Positions 1 to 6,983 of a DNA stretch of 8,082 nucleotides are shown in pieces; position 1 is the stretch's first letter; every line of letters begins with the position of its first letter. Location: assembly GCA_946414115.1 (NCBI GenBank), contig CAMKNF010000088.1, positions 1 to 8,082 on the forward strand. Reading direction: 5' to 3'. Both the position numbers and the translations under genes were made by a program. The stretch is from an uncultured Ruminococcus sp. GTDB taxonomy: Bacteria > Bacillota > Clostridia > Oscillospirales > Acutalibacteraceae. The notes beneath the pieces were generated by a model. The model was not told the origin of the DNA. It ran no database searches and saw only the letters and a list, made by a program, of their open reading frames with translations.

Positions 1-44
1 ATACTTGATGGTGACTGGAGTTCAGACGTGTGCTCTTCCGATCT
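1..44. other. Illumina adapter plus index (artefact)
   Basis: Positions 11-44 match the reverse orientation of the TruSeq read-2/index-side adapter, ending in the familiar GCTCTTCCGATCT. Positions 3-10 look like an 8-base sample index and positions 1-2 the first bases of the following constant region. The block is the exact reverse complement of 8039-8082. It is not genomic. It supplies a false GTG start at 28 and the false residues MCSSD to the frame that continues into the first gene. Confidence 0.98.
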
Positions 45-1284
45 CACATTAAGCGGCATTCAGGCTAACAAAACCTTATATGCTGAATTTGCACTTAAGA
101 GATACTCGGTTACTGCTGTAGCGGTAACAACAGCAGGCTCTGACGGCGGTACAGTTGCACAGATAGTTAATAACTCTGAAGCACAGTCAGGTACAACGAT
201 TAATATTAACGATGTTGCACACAACAGTACGGTAACATTAAAAGCAAAACCTACTGATGGTGCTACATTCGACGGTTGGTATGATGCTGAAACAGGCGGA
301 AATCGCCTTGACAATCCTGCATCACAGACTTTGACGATTACAGTTAAAAAGAATCAGACCGTATATGCTCGTTTCACAGTTACAAAAAAGACTACAACAA
401 TTTATGTTGCTCCTCGTTTAGGCTTTGGTAGTTATAATCTTTGGGTTTACGATAAAGCTGATGAAAATATAAAGCATAACGGTAGCACTTGGCCTGGCAA
501 AGCTTTAACGCTTGACAGCACAACAGGTTATTATAAGCTGACATTTACAACATCATATAGCGGTAATTTCTACGTAATTCTCAGTAATAGCGGAAATAAT
601 AAAGTACCTGACAACAATGATAAAGGTTTCCTTGGCGAATACGGAAAGACATACTTTATCGGTGAAACAACTATGACAGAATACAATCCTGTCAGCGTTA
701 CTCTCAATGCTGTTTCTGTAAATGCTTCGGGTGTGACACAATCAGACGGCTTTACCGGCGGTTCAATTACAGTCGGCAGTACAAAATACACAGCAACAAA
801 AACTTTGTCATATAACAGCGGTTCTTCTTTCTCGTCTACAGCAACTGCAAGCGGAAACTATAATTTTGTCGGCTGGTACGACAACGCCGATTGTAGCGGA
901 ACTGCAGTAAGCACTAACGCTACTTTAAGTGTAACGCTTACCGAGGACAAAATCTATTATGCGAAGTTTGTAGAGCTGGCTAATGTAACTATTACCTTTA
1001 ATGCTGAAAATACAAAATGGGTTAGTGAAGCCGGTGCTTGTATGTGGATTTATGACACAAGTTCAGGAAATAAATATCAAATGACAAACAGTAGTAATAA
1101 ATGGACAGCTTCGGTACCTATTTCTGTAACAAATATAACATTCTACAGATGTACTCCTGCCGGTTTTGGTACTACTAAAGTAGACAGTGCAAGTACTGCT
1201 GGATATTGGAACAAGTGGTCTGCCGGAAGCAGAGGAACAAAGACAACTTATAAGACATCCGGCGACGGTAACGGTAGCTGGTAA
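45..1284 (+). CDS. Modular surface/secreted protein with InlB-like repeats and a starch-binding-like module (5' partial)
   Basis: The C-terminal ~413 residues of a larger extracellular protein; its true start and signal peptide lie outside the contig. Numbering from the false GTG at 28, domains run as follows. Residues 7-21 are the end of an InlB/Flg_new-type beta repeat (ending LYAEF). Residues 24-116 are a full repeat with the hallmark FDGWYDAETGG and closing VYARF. Residues 123-215 resemble a starch-binding/CBM26-like beta sandwich (TIYVAP, NLWVYD, STWPGKAL, GYYKLTF, FYVILSNSG). Residues 221-315 are another InlB-like repeat (FVGWYDNADCSG, YYAKF). Residues 318-418 are a second carbohydrate-binding-like beta module (ITFNAENTKWV, ACMWIYD, NKWTASVPISVTNITFYRC). 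There is no LPXTG motif, dockerin or membrane anchor at the C-terminus, so attachment would depend on the missing N-terminus. It lies 27 bases upstream of the SipW-type substrate gene, probably in the same operon. The repeat assignment is strong; carbohydrate binding is inferred from pattern only. Confidence 0.85.
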
Positions 1285-1299
1285 TAATTTAAAATTTAG

Positions 1300-1308
1300 G
1301 GAGGTGAT
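1300..1308 (+). promoter_or_regulatory. Very strong Shine-Dalgarno for the SipW-substrate gene
   Basis: GGAGGTGAT is an uninterrupted nine-base complement to the 3' end of 16S rRNA. GGAGG ends 7 bases before the ATG at 1312. It fixes the start and suggests high translation, as expected for an abundant exported structural protein. Confidence 0.9.
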
Positions 1309-1311
1309 ACC

Positions 1312-2493
1312 ATGAAAAAATCGAAGATAATAATTGTTTCTGTACTTGCAGTAATACTATGCGTTATGTGCGTGACAACATCAACATTTTCATGGTTCAC
1401 CCGCCCTCAGACTATGAAGGGCGACTCGCTCGGATGGAAGATTAATTACGATACGTCTGTCGGTAGCGGAGTAACAATGAAGACATACGCTTCTACTGAT
1501 GGCGGCAGTACATATAACGAAGCTCAGGAGATAACGAGTTTCAGTAACTCTTCCGGCATTGGCGCAGGTGACCGTGTATGGTACAGAACAGATATTACGA
1601 ACAACGGAGCTTCGCCCCAGAGTGTTTCGCTTTATCTTTCAAAACTCACTTTACCTGAAAATGCACAGGGCAAATTTTACCTTGGTGTAAACAATCCTCT
1701 TAAAACCTATAAGTGCTATAACGGTAACAACGCAAGTGCTGAACAAAAGGTAGAAAGCGTTATTAACAAAAAGAATGTCTATGTCGGATTTAACAATAAC
1801 CAGACCTATACACCTACGAATTATCAGGTTCATTGGTGGAGCTCCAATTCAGATTACAACGGTGATAGCAGCGTAAATGCTTATTTCTCGCCTAATAAAA
1901 CAGGTGATTATGATAACCAAACATACAATATGTCATATGCAACTATCCCTTGGAACGCAAATGCGGTTAAGCTGAAACAGGGTGACACTTGGTATGGAAA
2001 TGACAACACCGACATAGCCACAAATAATACTATTTGCTTGTATCAAAGCGCTACGAACAGCTATAGTACAATATATAAAGGATCGGGTGTTGCGGCTGGA
2101 ATAGAAAAATTCTATTCTTCAGCAAGAGTAACTGTAGGTGATACTATTGACCTTGCCGCAACAGGCAAAGGAAAAATAAACTATAAATCTTCAAATACGT
2201 CAGTTGCAACGGTTGATCCTTCAGGTGTTGTCACAGGCGTAAACTCAGGTACGGCTACAATTACTGTTACCTCAACAGGCGCTTACGGTGACACTATCAC
2301 AGCAACGTGTAATCTTTCAGTAGTTGCTAAAGAAAGTAATGTAAAGACTGATGTTCCGATTATTACCAACGTTAAGGTCAACGGAATATCTGATGTCGGT
2401 GAGGCTACAACAGAGTCAATTTACTGGTATATCAAAAATGATGGTTCCGGTGCTTTGACTTATACAATTGAAGATGTTTATCTGACTTTGTAA
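1312..2493 (+). CDS. SipW-dependent exported protein, TasA/camelysin-like N-terminus with BIG2 domain
   Basis: A 393-residue exported protein. Residues 1-31 form a SipW-type signal peptide: MKKSK, a hydrophobic core (IIIVSVLAVILCVMCV), then TTSTFSWFT, the Ser/Thr-Phe-Ser-Trp-Phe pattern seen in clostridial SipW-dependent signals. Residues 38-110 have TasA/CalY-like character (DRVWYRTDITNNG...SVSLYLSKLTL). A Trp/Tyr-rich central section (about 150-250; YQVHWWSS, IPWNANAVKLKQGDTWYGN) resembles carbohydrate-binding beta modules. Residues 265-338 are a BIG2 bacterial Ig-like domain (VTVGDTIDL, INYKSSNTSVATVDPSGVVTGVNSG, GTATITVT). The C-terminus (IKNDGSGALTYTIEDVYL) again resembles the camelysin family. 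It probably shares an operon with the upstream surface protein and is followed by a terminator, then by the SipW-type peptidase gene 132 bases further on, which is the likely processing enzyme. Whether it forms fibres like TasA or is a monomeric wall protein cannot be told from sequence. Confidence 0.85.
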   Translation: MKKSKIIIVSVLAVILCVMCVTTSTFSWFTRPQTMKGDSLGWKINYDTSVGSGVTMKTYASTDGGSTYNEAQEITSFSNSSGIGAGDRVWYRTDITNNGASPQSVSLYLSKLTLPENAQGKFYLGVNNPLKTYKCYNGNNASAEQKVESVINKKNVYVGFNNNQTYTPTNYQVHWWSSNSDYNGDSSVNAYFSPNKTGDYDNQTYNMSYATIPWNANAVKLKQGDTWYGNDNTDIATNNTICLYQSATNSYSTIYKGSGVAAGIEKFYSSARVTVGDTIDLAATGKGKINYKSSNTSVATVDPSGVVTGVNSGTATITVTSTGAYGDTITATCNLSVVAKESNVKTDVPIITNVKVNGISDVGEATTESIYWYIKNDGSGALTYTIEDVYLTL

Positions 2494-2508
2494 TACATAA
2501 ACTTTAGG

Positions 2509-2535
2509 AAAGGGTTGTTTTTACAGCCCTTTTTT
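2509..2535 (+). terminator. Intrinsic terminator after the SipW-substrate gene
   Basis: A 10-bp stem (2509-2518 with 2523-2532, one G-U pair) with a four-T loop, running into a T tract at 2530-2535. It begins 15 bases after the stop at 2493 and separates the surface-protein transcription unit from the signal peptidase gene. Confidence 0.85.
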
Positions 2536-2625
2536 ATTATACTTATTTTATACTAATGTTAAGTAAATTCAGAATTAATATATTCAGTATTTTAAAATAT
2601 ATTGAATTAGAAAACGGAGTAAACA

Positions 2626-3318
2626 ATGAAAAAGAACAAAGTATTCAGAATAATTAAACTAATAAAAAATATAATTTGTTGGACACTGATTGCGGTTCTT
2701 GTTTTTACATTGGTTGTTTTTTTTATGTCGAGAATCAACGGAAGTACACCCTCTGTTTTCGGATATTCAATATTCAGAGTTTCGAGCGGAAGTATGGAGC
2801 CTGAACTCAAAGTGGGTGATATTATTCTTGACAAAACTGTCGACAATCCTGAGGATTTAAAAGTCGGAGATGTCATAACCTTTAAAAGCAGCGATTACGG
2901 CGATTTGCTTGTAACACACAAAGTTATAAAAGCTCCGTATGAAGAAAACGGAAAATTAATGCTGCAGACAAAGGGTATAGCGAATGAAGTGGAAGATAAA
3001 CCAATAAGCATTGATAATGTAAAAGGCATTATGATATGCAAGGTGGATTATCTTGACACGGTTTACAATGTTTTCCTGTCGCCATGGGGATTGCTGATAC
3101 TCATAGCATTAATAGTTATCATATTTTTTGATGAAATAATCACAATAGTAAAAATCCTGACTAATAATGACAAGTCAGTTAAAGACGCAGATAATATTAA
3201 TGAGATTATCGACAGGCTTCAAGCCGAGAAATTGAAAGAACAGGCTGAAATGCTGAAAGAGCAGGCTGAAATAGAATCGAAAACAGATAGTGAGGACAGC
3301 GGTGAAAAAGACGAGTGA
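2626..3318 (+). CDS. sipW: SipW-type (ER/archaeal-type) signal peptidase I
   Basis: A 230-residue membrane serine protease that would cleave signal peptides on the outer face of the membrane. Residues 14-34 form an N-terminal membrane segment. The catalytic Ser is S56 in VSSGSMEP, and the general base is His98 in LLVTHKVI; His rather than Lys marks the SipW/ER-type family. LQTKGIANEVED (113-124) is the box-D region, with Ile118 where the family usually has Asp in TKGD; Asp124 remains. A second membrane segment spans about 151-170 (SPWGLLILIALIVIIFF). The charged tail (about 195-230) contains a tandem seven-residue repeat, LKEQAEM/LKEQAEI, likely a short cytoplasmic coiled coil. The ATG is preceded by CGGAG with suitable spacing. 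The closest visible client is the SipW-type signal peptide at 1312. No convincing promoter was found in the AT-rich gap 2536-2612. The 3' end overlaps the next gene by 17 bases. Confidence 0.93.
   Translation: MKKNKVFRIIKLIKNIICWTLIAVLVFTLVVFFMSRINGSTPSVFGYSIFRVSSGSMEPELKVGDIILDKTVDNPEDLKVGDVITFKSSDYGDLLVTHKVIKAPYEENGKLMLQTKGIANEVEDKPISIDNVKGIMICKVDYLDTVYNVFLSPWGLLILIALIVIIFFDEIITIVKILTNNDKSVKDADNINEIIDRLQAEKLKEQAEMLKEQAEIESKTDSEDSGEKDE
3232..3273 (+). repeat. In-frame 21-bp tandem duplication in the signal peptidase tail
   Basis: Two adjacent 21-base units (3232-3252 and 3253-3273) match at 18 of 21 positions and encode LKEQAEM and LKEQAEI. The period is exactly seven codons, i.e. one coiled-coil heptad, which suggests slippage-type expansion of the cytoplasmic tail. 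Confidence 0.8.
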
Positions 3319-3628
3319 AAAAACTGTTTATGAAAGAATATATGATGCAGTTTTGCAGATACCGTACGGAAAGGTTGCAACCTACGGTCAGATTGCCGCA
3401 ATGGCAGGAAACAGGTATTACGCCAGAGCCGTTGGTAACGCACTCCACATAAATCCTGCGCCTGATGTAATTCCTTGCTACCGAGTGGTAAATTCAAAAG
3501 GAAAATTAGCCGCAAGCTTTGCATTCGGCGGTGAGGACAGGCAGAAACAGCTCCTTGAAGCCGAAGGAATAGAAGTTGCAGACGGCAAGGTTGATTTAAA
3601 AAGGTACGGATTCAATCCTTTTGCGTGA
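3302..3628 (+). CDS. MGMT/ATL-family alkylguanine DNA-binding protein (single domain, PCYR motif)
   Basis: A 108-residue protein equivalent to the C-terminal DNA-binding and active-site domain of O6-alkylguanine-DNA alkyltransferases. The N-terminal domain of Ogt/Ada is absent, as in short clostridial MGMT-like and ATL proteins. Visible motifs: helix-turn-helix GKVATYGQIAAMAG (23-36) with Tyr28, the arginine-finger region ARAVGNALHINP (41-52) with Arg42, active site IPCYRVV (57-63) with acceptor Cys59, and LLEAEG with Glu88. The usual PCHR histidine is Tyr60, so true alkyl transfer is uncertain; it could be a repair enzyme or a damage-recognition protein. The GTG at 3302 is preferred over the in-frame GTG at 3290 because GAGG at 3292-3295 sits six bases before it. 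The 17-base overlap with the signal peptidase gene implies co-transcription, though no functional link is evident. Confidence 0.9.
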   Translation: MKKTSEKTVYERIYDAVLQIPYGKVATYGQIAAMAGNRYYARAVGNALHINPAPDVIPCYRVVNSKGKLAASFAFGGEDRQKQLLEAEGIEVADGKVDLKRYGFNPFA

Positions 3629-3811
3629 AAGATAATAAACTTTCATTATATCGTATATATGAATTAATGCGAAATTCTAATTGCAAAATCAATTCAAAAC
3701 TCGACATTAATTTGCAAAAACCGACCTCAAAATGAATAATCAAAATAAAATTATTGCTAAATTGTATAAATCTTTTCAAAAAAGATGTGACACTTCTGCA
3801 AGTATTGTATC

Positions 3812-3840
3812 TTTTATTTCCCACAAAAATATGTTATAAT
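3812..3840 (+). promoter_or_regulatory. Extended -10 promoter of the citrate synthase gene
   Basis: TGTTATAAT at 3832-3840 is a perfect -10 (TATAAT, 3835-3840) with an extended TGn. The -35 position (3812-3817, TTTTAT at 17-base spacing) is poor, which an extended -10 can tolerate. Transcription would start near 3847, giving a leader of about 20 bases that includes the ribosome site AAAGGGAG at 3853-3860. This places the citrate synthase gene in its own unit. Confidence 0.75.
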
Positions 3841-3867
3841 AGAAAATATATAAAAGGGAGTGATATT

Positions 3868-5238
3868 ATGACGCAAAATAACTGGGACTATTCAGCAATT
3901 ACACCGGAAATTAATGTTCTCACAAAGAAGATGACGGACAACTCCATTATTGACCCTTCTCTTTACAGCAAGTACAATGTTAAAAGAGGACTGCGTGACC
4001 TTGACGGTAAAGGCGTCCTTACGGGACTTACAGATATTTCAACGATTATTCAGAACAAAGAAGTTGACGGTAAGCTTGTTCCCTGTGACGGTGAGCTTTA
4101 CTACCGTGGATATAACGTAAATGATATTATCAAAGGTATAACCGACGATAACCGTTTTGGTTTTGAGGAAGTAGTATATCTCCTTTTGTTCGGCGAAATG
4201 CCAAATCCAAAGGAGCTTCACGACTTTAAGGAATTGCTTGTGCAGTACAGAACCCTGCCACAGAACTTTGTGCGAGATGTAATTTTAAAAGCTCCGAGTG
4301 AGGATATGATGAACTCAATTGCACGAAGTGTTTTAACGCTTTTCTGCTATGATACAAATCCGAACGATACATCAATCAATAATGTTTTAAGGCAGTGCGT
4401 TCAGCTTATTTCCGTATTTCCGCTTTTGTCGGTTTACGGCTACCACGCATACAACCACTATCTGCGTGACAAGAGCCTGTACATTCACCGTGCAGACCCG
4501 TCAATGTCTACGGCAGAGGTAATCCTGTCGCTTCTCCGTCCCGACAGAAAGTACACTCCGCTTGAAGCAAAGGTGCTTGATATGGCGCTGATTCTTCATA
4601 TGGAGCACGGCGGCGGTAACAACTCAACGTTTACAACCCACGTTGTAACCTCGTCCGGCACTGACACATATTCTGCAATGGCGGCGGCTCTTGCATCACT
4701 CAAGGGACCGAAGCACGGCGGTGCAAACGTCAAGGTTTTCTATATGTTTGAGGATTTGAAAAAGCACGTCAGAGATTGGAATGATGACGAGGCTATTACG
4801 AATTACCTTGAAAAGCTCCTCGACAAACAGGCGTTTGACTGCAAGGGACTTATCTACGGAATGGGACACGCTGTCTATACAATTTCCGACCCCCGTCAGG
4901 TAATTCTCAAGGGCTCTGTTCAGAAGCTTGCCGAAGCAGAGGGATATGACGATGAGTTTAATCTTTATGAAAAGGTTGAACGTCTTGCGCCCGAGGTAAT
5001 TGCAAAGAAAAGAAAAATCTACAAGGGTGTTGCGGCAAACGTTGACTTTTACAGCGGCTTGCTTTACAGTATGCTCAAAATTCCCTGTGAGCTTTATACT
5101 CCACTGTTTGCTACTGCACGTATTGCCGGCTGGAGTGCACACAGACTGGAAGAGCTTGTAAATCCCGGAAAGATTATTCGTCCTGCATATATGAGCATTT
5201 CAAACGAGAAACAGTACGTTCCGCTTGAGGACAGATAA
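3868..5238 (+). CDS. gltA: Citrate synthase (citrate/2-methylcitrate synthase family)
   Basis: A 456-residue cytoplasmic enzyme condensing acetyl-CoA with oxaloacetate to citrate, feeding 2-oxoglutarate and glutamate synthesis in clostridia with incomplete TCA cycles. Conserved blocks: DGELYYRGYNVNDI near 74-87; HMEHGGGNNSTFTTHVV containing catalytic His247; LKGPKHGGANVKV with His283; GMGHAVYTISDPR with oxaloacetate-binding His334; NVDFYSGLLYSML with catalytic Asp393; and the C-terminal FATARIAGWSAHRLEE. All three members of the catalytic triad are present. The ATG at 3868 is chosen because AAAGGGAG lies seven bases upstream and the family N-terminus starts there. An in-frame ATG at 3754 would lie upstream of the promoter. 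Codon use shows more C/G-ending codons than the surface-protein genes, as for a well-expressed housekeeping gene. 2-Methylcitrate activity cannot be excluded, but no propionate-pathway neighbours are seen. Confidence 0.95.
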   Translation: MTQNNWDYSAITPEINVLTKKMTDNSIIDPSLYSKYNVKRGLRDLDGKGVLTGLTDISTIIQNKEVDGKLVPCDGELYYRGYNVNDIIKGITDDNRFGFEEVVYLLLFGEMPNPKELHDFKELLVQYRTLPQNFVRDVILKAPSEDMMNSIARSVLTLFCYDTNPNDTSINNVLRQCVQLISVFPLLSVYGYHAYNHYLRDKSLYIHRADPSMSTAEVILSLLRPDRKYTPLEAKVLDMALILHMEHGGGNNSTFTTHVVTSSGTDTYSAMAAALASLKGPKHGGANVKVFYMFEDLKKHVRDWNDDEAITNYLEKLLDKQAFDCKGLIYGMGHAVYTISDPRQVILKGSVQKLAEAEGYDDEFNLYEKVERLAPEVIAKKRKIYKGVAANVDFYSGLLYSMLKIPCELYTPLFATARIAGWSAHRLEELVNPGKIIRPAYMSISNEKQYVPLEDR

Positions 5239-5263
5239 ATTAAAATTTAATTTTTGATGTAAT

Positions 5264-5299
5264 AAACACCCCTCGGTTATTGCTTCCGAGGGGTGTTTT
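5264..5299. terminator. Strong bidirectional intrinsic terminator between convergent genes
   Basis: A perfect 13-bp stem (5264-5276 with 5286-5298; core ACACCCCTCGG/CCGAGGGGTGT) and a nine-base loop. On the + strand it runs into TTTTC then a T-rich stretch; on the - strand it runs into TTTATT. It lies 25 bases after the citrate synthase stop and 18 bases beyond the stop of the minus-strand secreted-protein gene, so it serves both. Confidence 0.93.
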
Positions 5300-5317
5300 C
5301 TTGTGTGTTTTTAAGGA

Positions 5318-6805
5318 TTATGTAAGCTCGAAATACAAGCCTTCACCGCCTGATAATTCTTTGGGAGCTGTGTGCCAGATTTCACCGCACTTATAATCCT
5401 GCATATTTACATCCTCAATACTGTAATCATATTTGTAAACCTTAGCGCCTTCGTAGCCGTAGTAATGATCCCAAGGGTGACACACAACTTTGCCTGCAAT
5501 CAAGAAGGTATTGTTAACATGCCAGTCAGTGAATCGGAAGCCTACGACTCCTCTGAGATACTGTGAAATTGAACGGTCGCTGAAATTCTTTTGAATGTGT
5601 TCGATGATTAATTTTACTTTATCATAGCTCAATGCCTTTACATATTCATTAATTTCAACACGCTTGATGTCGCCTCGTGAGTTCTCGCCAAGTTCACTCA
5701 TAGATTTTATATATCTGTAGTCGCAATGATGACCGATACGGCACCAGTAGTCAAATAAATCGTCGGAAATATCGTTATTGTTTTTGCAGTTATGCTTTAC
5801 AACGCCGAGGTCTTTTTTAAGCTTTATTGCTTTTGAAGCGTCGTCGCTCTTGCCGACATATGTTGTAGCTTCTTCTTCGGTAAGTTCCTGATAATTATTG
5901 TATGATTTGAGAACACTTTCCATATCGCCTTTAAGCTGATTCATTGCAGCTGTTATTGCACTTTTATTAAGATTCATATTTTTGATTGTTTGCTGAGTAT
6001 CTTCGTCAAGTGCTGAAAATTCCTCGTTAGTCATTGACGCAAGCTTAATCTTTGCGTCAAGCGAGAGCAGAGCCGTGAATGCTGAGGCCGAAAAGATTTC
6101 CATACTGCAATTTACATAGTTTTCTGCTCTGTAAGCGGCTTCACCGCCGAACATTGACTCATTCTTCATCTTGTTGTAATATGCAGTGAAAACACTTTTG
6201 TTGTATCCGAACGGACCGTTGATGTAGTTTTCCAAATCACTTATTCTATGTGCATAGTTTGAAGTGCTTGTGAAGTCGTTATTTACAAGACCTGCAAGAG
6301 TGATATTCTTTTTAACTTCGTTCGTTTCGTCTTTGATAACGTCAATTAATTCCAAAGCATATTTCTTGCTGGTTAAAACCTCGTTAACAAGCCTGTTGTA
6401 TTCAACCAGCGAGCTCTGGTCGTAAATATCTTTTATAATCTTCTGAGTGCTGCTGTCAATCTGCCTCTGAATGTCGTCAAGCTTTTTGTTGATTTCTGTA
6501 AGGTTTACTTCGTGAACTCCGCAGATATCTTTGAGCATTGTAGAAATCGGACCTGCGAGGAATGAAAGTCCGGGAACTGTCGATGCCATTCCCTTGCCCC
6601 AGTTATTAAGGATTGCACGGATTGAGCCGGTGAAATAGGTGTTTGAGTTGAACTGAGATTCGTTAAGCGAAATTGAATTTGTTGTTGCGGCGTTAGTCTT
6701 TACAAGGCTGAGCGTTGCAACCGAGCCGATACAGGTCAGTGCAAGAAATCCTGCAATAATTCTTCTTTTGATGTTGTCTGTGAATTTGATTGATGATGTT
6801 TTCAT
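5318..6805 (-). CDS. Secreted helical protein of unknown family (495 aa)
   Basis: The family is not recognised. Residues 1-40 are a clear Sec signal peptide: basic KRR at 13-15, hydrophobic IIAGFLALTCIGSVATLSLV, and Ala-containing TNAA as the likely cleavage site. A hydrophobic, Gly/Pro-containing stretch (about 74-95, STVPGLSFLAGPISTMLKDI) precedes a likely coiled coil (98-130, EINKKLDDIQRQIDSSTQKI). Long helices appear to follow to about 330, including an Ala/Leu-rich hydrophobic segment at 238-256. The C-terminal third is richer in Cys, His, Trp and Tyr (Cys340, 355, 361, 442, 473; HPWDHYYGYEG) and looks mixed or beta. There is no anchor, LPXTG or repeat. The ATG at 6805 is chosen over an in-frame upstream start at 6880 because AAAGGAAG lies just upstream and the signal peptide begins there. 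The gene is monocistronic and convergent with citrate synthase. The layout (signal, hydrophobic segment, coiled coil, helices, C-terminal beta/Cys region) recalls helical pore-forming toxins, but this is only an analogy. Confidence 0.88.
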   Translation of the reverse strand: MKTSSIKFTDNIKRRIIAGFLALTCIGSVATLSLVKTNAATTNSISLNESQFNSNTYFTGSIRAILNNWGKGMASTVPGLSFLAGPISTMLKDICGVHEVNLTEINKKLDDIQRQIDSSTQKIIKDIYDQSSLVEYNRLVNEVLTSKKYALELIDVIKDETNEVKKNITLAGLVNNDFTSTSNYAHRISDLENYINGPFGYNKSVFTAYYNKMKNESMFGGEAAYRAENYVNCSMEIFSASAFTALLSLDAKIKLASMTNEEFSALDEDTQQTIKNMNLNKSAITAAMNQLKGDMESVLKSYNNYQELTEEEATTYVGKSDDASKAIKLKKDLGVVKHNCKNNNDISDDLFDYWCRIGHHCDYRYIKSMSELGENSRGDIKRVEINEYVKALSYDKVKLIIEHIQKNFSDRSISQYLRGVVGFRFTDWHVNNTFLIAGKVVCHPWDHYYGYEGAKVYKYDYSIEDVNMQDYKCGEIWHTAPKELSGGEGLYFELT

Positions 6806-6845
6806 AATTTTTCTTCCTTTCGGTGATTTTTGATTTGTTGGCTTT

Positions 6846-6874
6846 ATTATAAAACAGACATAGGGACAAAACCC
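6846..6874 (-). promoter_or_regulatory. Probable promoter of the secreted-protein gene
   Basis: On the minus strand a perfect TATAAT occupies 6846-6851, about 40 bases before the ATG. The hexamer at -35 spacing (6869-6874, GGGTTT) is poor. An A/T-tract block upstream (about 6879-6899) could act as an UP element. A direct repeat TTTTGTC with 11-base period (6865-6871 and 6876-6882) overlaps the -35 region and may bind an activator. Confidence 0.5.
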
Positions 6875-6938
6875 TGACAAAAATAAAAGATTTTGAAAAA
6901 ATTTTTAAAATTTTTTGAGTACCTGTTTTTTAGTTATC

Positions 6939-6983
6939 TAAACTATAATTTAATGCGGAATTCGGAATTAGGAATGCGGAATT
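6939..6983 (+). repeat. Left arm of the 45-bp inverted repeat
   Basis: Built largely of iterated GGAATT units (TGCGGAATTCGGAATTAGG). Mismatches to the right arm are at 6944 and 6977 only. Confidence 0.9.

Noticed and set aside
2541..2600. Promoter for the signal peptidase gene (TATACT near 2549 or TAAAAT near 2593)
   Set aside because: Neither has a recognisable -35 at 16-18 bases, and such hexamers are expected by chance in this AT-rich gap.
3219..3524. Minus-strand open frames across the signal peptidase/MGMT junction
   Set aside because: Antisense to two recognised genes, with no start context or domain signal.
3642..3663. AT-rich imperfect hairpin after the MGMT-like gene
   Set aside because: The stem is almost all A-T with a bulge and has no T tract after it, so it does not qualify as an intrinsic terminator.
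3659..3684. Possible degenerate copy of the GGAATT-rich repeat arm (TTAATGCGAAATTCTAATT)
   Set aside because: Only short matches (TTAATGCG, AATTC) to the 6939-6983 arm in a region of extreme AT content; chance cannot be excluded.
3754..3867. N-terminal extension of citrate synthase from the ATG at 3754
   Set aside because: It would begin upstream of the TATAAT promoter, encodes residues unlike the family, and the ATG at 3868 has a good ribosome site.
4696..5142. 148-codon open frame on the minus strand inside citrate synthase
   Set aside because: It lies wholly antisense to a conserved enzyme gene, has no ribosome site I can see, and its residue composition matches a shadow frame.
6806..6880. 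25-residue extension of the secreted protein from an in-frame start at 6880
   Set aside because: It would cover the promoter and ribosome site and would bury the signal peptide.
6885..6920. A/T tracts resembling a terminator or hairpin
   Set aside because: Alternating A and T runs with no GC stem; better explained as an UP-element-like or bent tract upstream of the minus-strand promoter.
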